From positions 1 to 5,815 of the forward strand of contig JBAZOJ010000225.1 of the NCBI GenBank assembly GCA_041648755.1: DNA of 5,815 nucleotides, given 5' to 3'. This stretch comes from JBAZOJ01 sp041648755. GTDB lineage: Bacteria > Planctomycetota > B143-G9. The position numbers and the translations under genes were made by a program. Shown one piece after another: positions 1 to 5,815 of this stretch (positions are counted from its first letter, which is position 1; every line of letters starts with the position of its first letter). The notes beneath the pieces are model-generated. The model worked only from the letters and a program-made list of their open reading frames with translations, searched no databases and was not told where the DNA came from.

Positions 1-142
1 CACCCTCTGATAGAGTGACAATTCCTGTGGCCTTTTCGCCGTACGCGGAGTAGACAACGGCAGTCGGCTCATCGGCGGGAACCGCGGTCGCAACGGCAAG
101 AATCAGCGCAATGAGAACTGTAACACGTGCGAAATCGCGCAT
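1..142 (-). CDS. Secreted protein of unknown function, N-terminal part (runs off the left edge)
   Basis: Only the first 47 codons are inside the window. The ATG at 142-140 is preceded by a good ribosome binding site (AGGAGAG) that overlaps the queE stop codon, and the frame stays open to the edge. The product starts with a short charged segment (MRDFAR), then a hydrophobic stretch of about 15 residues, then VPA followed by DEPT. This is a textbook Sec signal peptide with a probable signal peptidase I cut after residue 23. There is no lipobox cysteine, so it is not an evident lipoprotein. The visible mature part (containing VVYSAYGEKATG) is too short to assign to a family; a FecR-like or other small beta domain is possible but unproven. 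It lies 8 nt downstream of queE and is probably translationally coupled to it as the third gene of the minus-strand operon. Confidence 0.75.
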   Translation of the reverse strand, partial: MRDFARVTVLIALILAVATAVPADEPTAVVYSAYGEKATGIVTLSEG

Positions 143-145
143 CTT

Positions 146-152
146 CTCTCCT
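146..152 (-). promoter_or_regulatory. Ribosome binding site of the secreted-protein gene, overlapping the queE stop
   Basis: On the minus strand the sequence reads TAGGAGAGAAG then ATG. The TAG is the queE stop (153-151), and AGGAGAG (152-146) is a strong Shine-Dalgarno site, with five bases between its GGAG core and the ATG. The shared bases suggest that a ribosome ending queE can reinitiate directly on this gene. Confidence 0.7.
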
Positions 153-918
153 AACGGATCATCAGCATCTTGTGAACTTGAGGAATCACCCTTACTCCGC
201 CGTTGACTCTTAGACATGCCTGATGCAGGGCAAGAATGGCTACAGGTGGAATACGGCACACACCGTGGGGCTCGGTGATGGGCTGCAACACGATTATCGC
301 GGACGGCGCAACTGAGGTGATCATCCTTACGGCTGACAGTACTTCCTCTGTGGAAGTACTTGCACTGAACGGAATCTTGACTATCGTCTCGCACCGCGCC
401 GATGCAATGCCAACGAACTGTGTGCTCCTGGCCTCATTCGCTGAGGGCACCCCGGTCGAAGCCAGCTTCCAGTCCGCCGAAACAATATCCACGATGTCAA
501 TGACCTGGCTCAACGCTTCTGGCAAGAGCCCGTTGGTTTCAAGAAGCACGCGGGGTCTCACGGTCGGTAACATTCCTGTTAAGGCCCTGATGAATCCGGG
601 CTGTTGCAGGGGCTCGCCGCCTGTTATCGCGATCGCGGCAAAAGCCGAGGAATTGAGGAATCCGTCGATGATCTCTGCAAGCCTTCGCGCCGTGCAGGGA
701 TTGGGCACGTGGATAAGGCCGTCGCGAGTGTACACGGTCGCGGTTTTCGGGATGGAAAGCGCTTCAGGGGTGTCGCAATAGGTGCAACCCGCATTACATC
801 CCGCGAGCCTCACAAACAGATGGCTTTCGCCAACATGGGGCCCTTCCCCCTGAATGGAGGCGAACACCGCAAACAGGTTTCCGGCGCAATCAGAGTCGCT
901 TGCGCGAGTAGGATTCAA
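151..918 (-). CDS. queE: 7-carboxy-7-deazaguanine synthase (QueE), radical SAM enzyme
   Basis: QueE is a cytosolic radical SAM enzyme that converts 6-carboxy-5,6,7,8-tetrahydropterin to 7-carboxy-7-deazaguanine, a committed step toward preQ0, queuosine and other 7-deazapurines. The 255-aa product shows the family signature SIQGEG at residues 21-26, the cluster-binding CxxxCxxC at C41, C45 and C48, GGEP at 100-103 for SAM binding, ETNG at 127-130, SADWKLAS at 147-154 (matching the usual VSxDxKLPS), and a C-terminal LQPITEP. SIQGEG separates it from other short radical SAM proteins. The start is TTG (918-916), chosen because the frame needs residues upstream of SIQGEG and a Shine-Dalgarno site lies at 933-923. 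Its first 29 nt overlap the rhomboid gene. After the third cysteine it reads CDTPEAL rather than the commoner CDTxYA and has a somewhat long linker to about residue 75. The partners queC, queD and queF are not in the window, so the final product of the pathway here cannot be told. Confidence 0.93.
   Translation of the reverse strand: MNPTRASDSDCAGNLFAVFASIQGEGPHVGESHLFVRLAGCNAGCTYCDTPEALSIPKTATVYTRDGLIHVPNPCTARRLAEIIDGFLNSSAFAAIAITGGEPLQQPGFIRALTGMLPTVRPRVLLETNGLLPEALSQVIDIVDIVSADWKLASTGVPSANEARSTQFVGIASARCETIVKIPFSASTSTEEVLSAVRMITSVAPSAIIVLQPITEPHGVCRIPPVAILALHQACLRVNGGVRVIPQVHKMLMIR
338..360. repeat. Perfect 9-bp inverted repeat (hairpin) inside queE
   Basis: AGTACTTCC (338-346) and its exact reverse complement GGAAGTACT (352-360) flank a 5-base loop (347-351). 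In queE mRNA this would fold as a stable hairpin within the codons for residues around 187-194. No T-tract follows on either strand, so it does not look like an intrinsic terminator. It may simply be chance. Confidence 0.6.
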
Positions 919-1672
919 GGAACTTCCTTTCCCTGGAACTCAGTGAGCCAATTCCTCTGGCGGAGATCTTCTTCAGAATCTCATCCGCGCGCAGTTCGTC
1001 ATTCGCTTCGCTATCTACTTTTCGCCGGGAACGAATGCGCTCCAGCATTGGCCCCATCTTCACCCAGATTGCTCCGACCGCAGCACCCCCGAGATGAGCG
1101 AAATGAGCTATCCCGCTGGGCTGGTCAACAGCGCTGAGGAACGTTGAGTACAACTCGATTCCAATCAGTATCAGCCCCATATACAGGGCTGGCATCGGGA
1201 AGATGAAGAAGATTACGGTCGCTCTTGGCCACTTCAGAATGAAGGCCACCAGAACTGCAAAGACAACCCCTGATGCGCCCAGTACGCTGACATGCGGATA
1301 TGCAATGAGGCAGATGGCTGCAGGGGCGATCGTCGCCGCCAGGAGGAATATGACGAATTTACGCGCTCCGAGAGCTTGCTCGATGGCCGGTGCAAAAAAG
1401 TAGAAGGCCAGCAGGTTGAACAATATGTGAAAAATGGTCCCGGTGTCATGGATCAACTCGTACGTGAGTACCCGCCAGATTTGTCCGCCCAGAACAGCCT
1501 GTGTGTCAAGAGACAGGTATTGGGTAAGCAAATCCTTGTGCGCCCCGACCCGCACGAGCATCTGCGCGACGAAAAGCCCAATGCAGGTGAACATGAACGC
1601 CCGGGAAATGGGCGCGCTGCGAAGCGGCCTGAAAACCGCCACTGGCTGCCGGGGTTCGTCCACGTACTCCAT
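890..1672 (-). CDS. Rhomboid-family intramembrane serine protease
   Basis: This 260-aa integral membrane protein is predicted to cut transmembrane substrates within the lipid bilayer. Features in order: a cytosolic-looking N-terminus with basic residues (1-25); a first membrane helix (about 26-42); the loop motif WR (66-67); H82xxxN86 at the start of the next helix; the catalytic serine S134 in GASG (132-135) opening a helix; and the catalytic histidine H193 in HFAHLGGAAVG, equivalent to GlpG H254. Both dyad residues and the conserved glycines are present, so it should be active. A charged linker (about 206-228) leads to a tail, DEILKKI then GIGSLSSRERKFL (230-252), resembling the small C-terminal domain of many bacterial rhomboids (DUF6576-like, from memory). 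The ATG at 1672 has no strong Shine-Dalgarno site; GTGAAG lies rather far upstream. It is the first gene of the minus-strand operon and overlaps queE by 29 nt. Its substrate is unknown. Confidence 0.92.
   Translation of the reverse strand: MEYVDEPRQPVAVFRPLRSAPISRAFMFTCIGLFVAQMLVRVGAHKDLLTQYLSLDTQAVLGGQIWRVLTYELIHDTGTIFHILFNLLAFYFFAPAIEQALGARKFVIFLLAATIAPAAICLIAYPHVSVLGASGVVFAVLVAFILKWPRATVIFFIFPMPALYMGLILIGIELYSTFLSAVDQPSGIAHFAHLGGAAVGAIWVKMGPMLERIRSRRKVDSEANDELRADEILKKISARGIGSLSSRERKFLESYSRKRL
923..933 (-). promoter_or_regulatory. Ribosome binding site that supports the TTG start of queE
   Basis: Upstream of the TTG at 918-916 the minus strand reads GGGAAAGGAAG, followed by TTCC and the TTG. 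AGGAAG (928-923) lies 4 nt before the start codon, within accepted spacing. It sits inside the last codons of the rhomboid gene. The bases 929-917 form a palindrome, AAGGAA-G-TTCCTT, which could fold over both the binding site and the start codon. Confidence 0.55.
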
Positions 1673-1770
1673 AACACTATGTTACTTCACTTTCGCATCG
1701 GCGGAATGCAATGGCGAAGTTGCGCTGTAACTCCAAGCCTTTTCTGGCGTTAAGGTGGCATGGAGCAAGA
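1673..1770. promoter_or_regulatory. Divergent intergenic region, presumed to hold both promoters
   Basis: These 98 bases separate the start of the rhomboid gene (minus) from the first DUF3160 gene (plus), so transcription in both directions should begin here. No -35/-10 pair with acceptable spacing stood out on either strand. Candidates such as TGTAAC at 1726-1731 lack a partner. An ATG at 1711 opens an in-frame 20-codon extension of the plus gene, but it is judged not to be used. Confidence 0.4.
1762..1765 (+). promoter_or_regulatory. Ribosome binding site fixing the start of DUF3160 copy 1 at 1771
   Basis: GGAG with a 5-base spacer (CAAGA) precedes the ATG at 1771. The same layout (ATGGAG, then an A-rich spacer and ATG) precedes copy 2. 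This favours 1771 over the in-frame ATG at 1711, whose extension has no counterpart in copy 2. Confidence 0.7.
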
Positions 1771-3930
1771 ATGATAAGGAAGATCCGAAGAGCCCTGTTG
1801 GCCATCGCGACGCTCGTGATCCTGGCAATTGCCGGGCTCCAGATGTCGAGTGGCGAAGATGCCGTCAACAAAATGCGCTCGCTTCCCTTCGCCAAGTTCT
1901 ACGAACCCGTCAAGTATGAGGTCAATCCGAAGACAGTGCATCAGTTACCGGCCAAGCTGGACTCCGTTGAGGGCTCCCCTGCCCTGAAAGGGCTCGGGAT
2001 ATCAGCAGGTGACAAATCCTTGGCATCAAATGGCTTTGTGCTGTCCGACGCGATCACGGATGACGTGCTCCCTGATTTCTACAGACAGGCTGCACAATTG
2101 GGCGCATCCACATTAATCACGACTGACAGTATGCTGCATGTTCATCATGCGCTCTTTGACGACGTTCTTGCGCAGATCGAGGTCCCAACGTTCGCCAGAT
2201 GTCTGGCTTCTTCGCTGAACACTCTTCGCGCGAACTTCGCGGCGAGCGATGATAAGACTCCTGAAGGCTCATCCTCATTGCTTGCATATCGTTATCTGTC
2301 CGTCGCCCTTGCTCTTCTCAGTATCGATACAACTTCAGCAGATCCTGTGGTTCAGGCCGAACTTGACTTGATCAGGCAACACGCAGGCTTCGCGCCCTCC
2401 CCCATCTTTTCGTACAAGGAGGACTACTCTCAATACGTCCCGCGAGGCCATTACACAAGAACTGAAGGACTCTCCTGCTATTTCAGGACGATGATGTGGC
2501 TCGGGAGACTGACGTTCCTTGCACACGGGAAACTGACCGATAGTGACGATGCGTTGGTGGATATCCCTACCGCAAAGAAGCAGATCCTCGCAGCCCTGAT
2601 GATCGCCTCCCAGCTTGAGAAATCCAAATTCAGGCCGCAGTTCGACGCAATCTGCGAGGCCACCGCGTTCTTCGTTGGATATTGCGACGACCTTTCCCCT
2701 TACGACTACCTCGCAATCGCCAGGAAAGTCGTGCGGAACGATAGGTTCTCAGACATCCTCGACCAGCCTGTCTACCTGAAATTCCTCCAAGAAGTCTTGC
2801 GAGCCACTCCGCCCACCATTTACAGCGGAACGGGTGAATACGTCAATCCAGAGCCAGCTCTCAATGGTGATCCGCAGCCCGAAGCACTGGCAAAGGCTCT
2901 ATCCGCTACCACGGGCATGCGGCTTATGGGGCAGCGTTTTGTCCCCGATGCGTACATCCACGGAAGATTGGTCTACCCAACCATTGGCTCGTACACTGGG
3001 ACCGGAGACCCATCGACGGGGACGCCTTCCAGATTTCTCCCCTCTTCACTCGACATAATGCGCATCCTTGGCAGCGGGGAAGCCGCCGTGATCGAGAAGG
3101 ATCTCACCCTTGACGCCTACAAGGGGTTCGATGAAGAGATCACCCGTCTTACTAAGGAGTTCACGGGGCTTTCGCGAGATAACTGGCACGCGAATCTTTA
3201 CTTGGGATGGCTCAATTCGCTGTCGTCTCTTTTCCCGGCAAAGCCTGAAGCGGGATACCAGCCCTTCCAAAAGTCGAACAACTGGCACAGGCACCAACTC
3301 AATTCGGCATTGGGCTCGTGGACAGCCCTCAGGCATGACACCATCCTGTACGTGAAGCAACCTGCCACGATTACAGGTTCGGCGGCACCGCCCCGCGAAG
3401 TGAAGCCACCGTCCGTCTATGTCGAGCCGGAACCCGAGCTGTATGCCAGGCTCATTGCGCTGAATCGGCAAATGTCAAAAGGACTGACAGCACTCAGCAT
3501 CTTCAAGCCGGACGACGCGAGCCAATATCAGGTGAAAGTGTTCACAGAACTGCTTCAGACCCTTCTGGACGTCTCGATTCGGGAACTCGAAGGAAGGCCG
3601 ACGACCGAAGAGCAACAGGAACAGCTACTCGCCATTCCACATACCCTTGACTGGATTGGCCGTTCGTTAACATCTATCGTGTCGGATGTCTACACCGATC
3701 AGAATACGGGAAAAGTGCTTGAGGTCGCCACAGGGCCTATGGTTGCCCTCGTGGTTTTGTGGATCAAGGACGACGGCACGCTGGATGTCGCGGTTGGGCC
3801 CAACTATTCTTGGTACGAGTTCACCCGACCACTCAGCGATCGCCTTTCGGACGAGCAGTGGCGCAGACTGCTCCGAGGGAGGACGCCAAAACTCCCTGTG
3901 TGGATGGAACCGCTTTACGCACCGCGATAG
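1771..3930 (+). CDS. DUF3160 family exported/membrane-anchored protein, copy 1 (complete)
   Basis: A 719-aa protein of unknown biochemical function. It begins MIRKIRR, then a hydrophobic segment at about residues 8-25, giving an N-in, C-out signal peptide or anchor; there is no lipobox cysteine. Motifs I recognise as typical of DUF3160 run along the protein: TTDSMLHVHHALFDD (117-131), EDYSQYVPRGHY (217-228), GQRFVPDAY (387-395), LGSWTALRHDTILYVKQ (514-530), DVYTDQNTGKVL (639-650) and the C-terminal YSWYEF (679-684). The length suits the family, so the gene looks intact. No catalytic centre can be named; the His-rich TTDSMLHVHH and RHD motifs are the most conserved-looking polar sites. An in-frame ATG at 1711 would add 20 residues, but copy 2 aligns only from 1771, has a stop codon 15 nt upstream of its start, and shares the ribosome binding site layout. 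Four cysteines are present (C144, C236, C295, C305). The gene is followed after 61 bp by its paralog on the same strand, probably as an operon. Confidence 0.88.
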   Translation: MIRKIRRALLAIATLVILAIAGLQMSSGEDAVNKMRSLPFAKFYEPVKYEVNPKTVHQLPAKLDSVEGSPALKGLGISAGDKSLASNGFVLSDAITDDVLPDFYRQAAQLGASTLITTDSMLHVHHALFDDVLAQIEVPTFARCLASSLNTLRANFAASDDKTPEGSSSLLAYRYLSVALALLSIDTTSADPVVQAELDLIRQHAGFAPSPIFSYKEDYSQYVPRGHYTRTEGLSCYFRTMMWLGRLTFLAHGKLTDSDDALVDIPTAKKQILAALMIASQLEKSKFRPQFDAICEATAFFVGYCDDLSPYDYLAIARKVVRNDRFSDILDQPVYLKFLQEVLRATPPTIYSGTGEYVNPEPALNGDPQPEALAKALSATTGMRLMGQRFVPDAYIHGRLVYPTIGSYTGTGDPSTGTPSRFLPSSLDIMRILGSGEAAVIEKDLTLDAYKGFDEEITRLTKEFTGLSRDNWHANLYLGWLNSLSSLFPAKPEAGYQPFQKSNNWHRHQLNSALGSWTALRHDTILYVKQPATITGSAAPPREVKPPSVYVEPEPELYARLIALNRQMSKGLTALSIFKPDDASQYQVKVFTELLQTLLDVSIRELEGRPTTEEQQEQLLAIPHTLDWIGRSLTSIVSDVYTDQNTGKVLEVATGPMVALVVLWIKDDGTLDVAVGPNYSWYEFTRPLSDRLSDEQWRRLLRGRTPKLPVWMEPLYAPR

Positions 3931-3951
3931 CCGCTGGCAGAACGCCTTGAA

Positions 3952-3968
3952 CTGAGGAATCTCCTCAG
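3952..3968 (+). repeat. Perfect 7-bp hairpin in the spacer between the two DUF3160 genes
   Basis: CTGAGGA (3952-3958), loop ATC, TCCTCAG (3962-3968). It begins 21 bases after the copy 1 stop and ends 14 bases before the copy 2 ribosome binding site. No T-run follows, so it is not a typical intrinsic terminator. It could mark the end of copy 1, stabilise mRNA or tune copy 2 translation, since its 3' arm contains CTCC, complementary to GGAG in the downstream site. Confidence 0.6.
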
Positions 3969-3982
3969 CATCGCAATGATAT

Positions 3983-3987
3983 GGAGG
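3983..3987 (+). promoter_or_regulatory. Ribosome binding site of DUF3160 copy 2
   Basis: GGAGG is followed by CAAA and the ATG at 3992. An in-frame TGA at 3977-3979 lies just upstream, so the coding frame cannot extend further 5' and the start is well defined. Confidence 0.75.
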
Positions 3988-3991
3988 CAAA

Positions 3992-5815
3992 ATGAGCAGG
4001 AAGATCCGAAGAACACTGTTGGCCATCGCGACGCTCGTGATCCTGGCCATTGCCGGGCTCCAGATGTTGAGTGGAGAGGAAGCTGTCAACAAGATGCGCT
4101 CGCTTCCGTTCGCCAAATACTACGAGCCCGTCAAATATGAGGTGAACTCGAAAGTGGAGCACTCGCTTCCCGCCAAGTTGGACTCCATTGCAGGCGCCCC
4201 TGCCCTCAAGGCCCTTGGTGTTTCGCCCGATGACAAGCGCTTGATATCCAGCGGATTCGTGCTATCGGACGCGATCACAGGCGACGACATATCTGCGTTC
4301 TACAAGAGGATCGCCAAAATGGGCATCCCCACGCTGATCACTACTGACAGCATGCTGCATATTCATCACGCGCTCTTTGACGACATGATGGCGCAAATTG
4401 AAGAAGAGACGTTGAGCAACTATTTGGCTTTGGCCCTGACCGATCTTCTCGCCAAGCTCCCGCAGCCGGATGTCCAGAACGTCGAAGCCCCTGCGTCAAC
4501 ACTGGCCCGCCAGTACCTCTCCGTTGCCCTCGCGCTTCTGAACGGTCAGACATCATCAGATGACCCCGTCGTAAGGAAGGAACTTCAGCTAATCGAGGAA
4601 CTTGCGGGTTTCTCGCCGTCCCCCATCTTCACATATAAAGAGGACTACTCTCAATACGTCCCGCGAGGTCATTACACTAAGGACGTGGTCCTCGGAAGCT
4701 ACTTCAAGGCAATGATGTGGCTTGGCAGGCTGACATTCCTCGTGCGGGGAATCATGGTCAAAGACGATGGCGCGCTGGTGGAAGTGCCCACAGCAAAGAT
4801 GCAGATCCTTGCAGCCCTGCTGATCGCCTCCCAGCTTGAGAAATCCAAGTTCAGACCACAGTTTGATGCAATCTACGAGGTCACAGCGTTCTTCGTTGGA
4901 TACAGCGACGACCTTTCCCCTTACGACTACCTCGGAATCGCCAGGAAAATCGTCAAGAACGACAAGTTCTCCGACATTTTGGAACAGCCCGTTTACTTGA
5001 AGTTCCTCCAGGAAGTCCTCCGCGCGACCCCGCCCTCTATCTACAGCGGGACAGGAGAGATCGTCTGCGAACCGGGCACAGAAGCATTCGCCAAGGCCCT
5101 CGCCTCCACGACGGGCATGCGGCTCATGGGTCAGCGCTTTGTCCCCGACGCATACATTCATGGAAGGCTCGTGTATCCGATCGTAACCGGATACACCGGA
5201 AAACAACAGCCCTCGACAGGGACCGGCGACAGGATTCTTCCCTCTTCACTCGATGTCATGCGCATCCTTGGCAGTGTAGAGGCCGCCGCAATCGAGAAGG
5301 ATTTGACTCTTGACGCCTACAGTGGGTTCAGCGAAGAGATCTCGCGCTTGTCGAAGGAGTTCTCGGGGCTGTCACCGCAGGACTGGCATCGTAACCTCTA
5401 CTTCGGCTGGCTGAACTCCCTGTCCGCTCTTTTTGCTGACAAGCCTGCATTGGGATATCAGCCATTTCAGAAATCAGCCAGTTGGCGTAAGCGCCAACTG
5501 AATTCAGCATTGGGATCATGGACAGCTCTTCGCCATGACACTGTCCTCTATGTGAAGCAGCCATACACGATGACGACCGGAGCGCCGCCCGTCGCTGCAA
5601 AGCCGCCTGCCGTCTATGTCGAGCCAGAACCTGAAGTATATGCGAGGCTCCTTGCCCTAAACCGGCAGATGGCAAAAGGGTTGGTGGATTTGCGGGTTGT
5701 CTCGCAAGACGACATGGAGGATTCGGAAGTGGCCAGATTCACGGATCTCCTGCAGACACTACTTGATGTCTCCGTTCGCGAACTCGAGGGACAACCGCTG
5801 TCGAAAACCCAGATG
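3992..5815 (+). CDS. DUF3160 family exported/membrane-anchored protein, copy 2 (3' end outside window)
   Basis: The frame is open for 608 codons to the right edge, with no stop or frameshift. It is a close paralog of copy 1 and keeps the same residue numbering through TTDSMLHIHH (117-126) and EDYSQYVPRGHY (217-228). A 7-residue deletion near residues 359-366 (copy 1 has a longer Pro-rich insert there) and one further single-residue deletion shift it by 8 by the edge. LGSWTALRHDT and GQRFVPDAY are also conserved. By alignment about 103 residues are missing, including the expected DVYTD and YSWYEF motifs. The N-terminus (MSRKIRR, then a hydrophobic stretch) gives the same N-in, C-out leader or anchor without a lipobox. 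The four cysteines of copy 1 are Tyr, Ser, Tyr and Ser here; the only visible cysteine is C359. It probably has the same localisation as copy 1 and a related but diverged role. The biochemical function is unknown. Confidence 0.85.
   Translation, partial: MSRKIRRTLLAIATLVILAIAGLQMLSGEEAVNKMRSLPFAKYYEPVKYEVNSKVEHSLPAKLDSIAGAPALKALGVSPDDKRLISSGFVLSDAITGDDISAFYKRIAKMGIPTLITTDSMLHIHHALFDDMMAQIEEETLSNYLALALTDLLAKLPQPDVQNVEAPASTLARQYLSVALALLNGQTSSDDPVVRKELQLIEELAGFSPSPIFTYKEDYSQYVPRGHYTKDVVLGSYFKAMMWLGRLTFLVRGIMVKDDGALVEVPTAKMQILAALLIASQLEKSKFRPQFDAIYEVTAFFVGYSDDLSPYDYLGIARKIVKNDKFSDILEQPVYLKFLQEVLRATPPSIYSGTGEIVCEPGTEAFAKALASTTGMRLMGQRFVPDAYIHGRLVYPIVTGYTGKQQPSTGTGDRILPSSLDVMRILGSVEAAAIEKDLTLDAYSGFSEEISRLSKEFSGLSPQDWHRNLYFGWLNSLSALFADKPALGYQPFQKSASWRKRQLNSALGSWTALRHDTVLYVKQPYTMTTGAPPVAAKPPAVYVEPEPEVYARLLALNRQMAKGLVDLRVVSQDDMEDSEVARFTDLLQTLLDVSVRELEGQPLSKTQM

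Larger units (their letters stand above)
1771..5815 (+). repeat. Tandem gene duplication (two direct copies, about 2.2 kb unit)
   Basis: Bases from 1771 onward align with bases from 3992 onward (offset 2221 until the first indel). Identity is uneven. By hand count the first 150 bases differ at 16 positions. Blocks 2419-2447 / 4640-4668, 2600-2627 / 4821-4848 and 2684-2713 / 4905-4934 are identical, while the segment coding residues 138-175 is strongly diverged. The repeat is coding, not an insertion sequence: no terminal inverted repeats or transposase were seen. Further copies may lie beyond the right edge. Confidence 0.85.

Noticed and set aside
236..1137. Plus-strand open frames at 236-781 and 604-1137
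   Set aside because: They run opposite queE and the rhomboid gene, whose minus-strand products carry clear family motifs; the plus-strand translations show no recognisable pattern.
1711..1770. Twenty-codon N-terminal extension of DUF3160 copy 1 from the ATG at 1711
   Set aside because: It has no good ribosome binding site, would put a long polar stretch ahead of the leader, and has no counterpart in copy 2, where an in-frame stop lies just upstream of the start.
628..3842. GCGATCGC octamers (near 629-636 and at 3835-3842), as in the cyanobacterial HIP1 repeat
   Set aside because: Only two copies were seen in the whole window, far fewer than expected in a HIP1-rich genome, so this does not indicate a cyanobacterium.
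3952..3968. Hairpin as an intrinsic terminator of copy 1
   Set aside because: No T-rich tract follows the stem; the sequence goes on as CATCGCAATGAT into the copy 2 ribosome binding site.
3667..4116. Antisense frame spanning the end of copy 1 and the start of copy 2, whose beginning resembles another antisense frame at 1677-1895
   Set aside because: The resemblance comes from the duplicated DUF3160 leader read backwards; both are shadows of real coding sequence on the plus strand.
4589..5206. A 205-codon open frame antisense to DUF3160 copy 2
   Set aside because: It lies entirely within a frame whose protein is conserved with copy 1; the long antisense opening is a by-product of GC-rich codon use, and no matching long frame is kept opposite copy 1.
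1771..5815. Mobile element as the cause of the duplicated region
   Set aside because: No transposase, terminal inverted repeats or target-site duplications were seen; the repeat boundaries follow gene boundaries.

Overview
The window is bacterial in style: Shine-Dalgarno-led genes, a TTG start, tightly packed or overlapping reading frames, and Sec-type leaders. By eye the sequence leans GC-rich. Nothing in it fixes the phylum. An uncultivated or environmental bacterium is plausible because the two largest genes belong to a sparsely studied family, but that is inference.

Left part, minus strand (1672 down to 1): three genes run as one apparent operon. First comes a rhomboid-family intramembrane serine protease (1672-890) with the GASG serine and HxxH histidine motifs and a short C-terminal tail domain. 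It overlaps by 29 nt a QueE-type radical SAM enzyme (918-151; 7-carboxy-7-deazaguanine synthase) that starts with TTG. Eight bases after queE a secreted protein begins at 142. Its ribosome binding site overlaps the queE stop codon, and the gene runs off the left edge after a clear signal peptide.

Middle (1673-1770): a 98-bp divergent intergenic region separates the rhomboid gene from the plus-strand genes. No convincing promoter could be picked out by eye.

Right part, plus strand (1771-5815): two tandem paralogous genes encode large exported or membrane-anchored proteins of the DUF3160 type (function unknown). The first is complete (719 aa from the preferred start). The second has 608 codons and runs open off the right edge. 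A 61-bp spacer between them holds a perfect 7-bp hairpin just upstream of the second ribosome binding site. The copies are mosaic: the leader and several internal blocks are nearly identical at the DNA level, silent positions included, while intervening segments have diverged. All four cysteines of copy 1 are replaced in copy 2.

The sequence shows no direct functional link between the two strands. The rhomboid protease and the three exported products suggest an envelope theme, while QueE belongs to 7-deazaguanine (queuosine-type) synthesis, whose other genes are not in the window.
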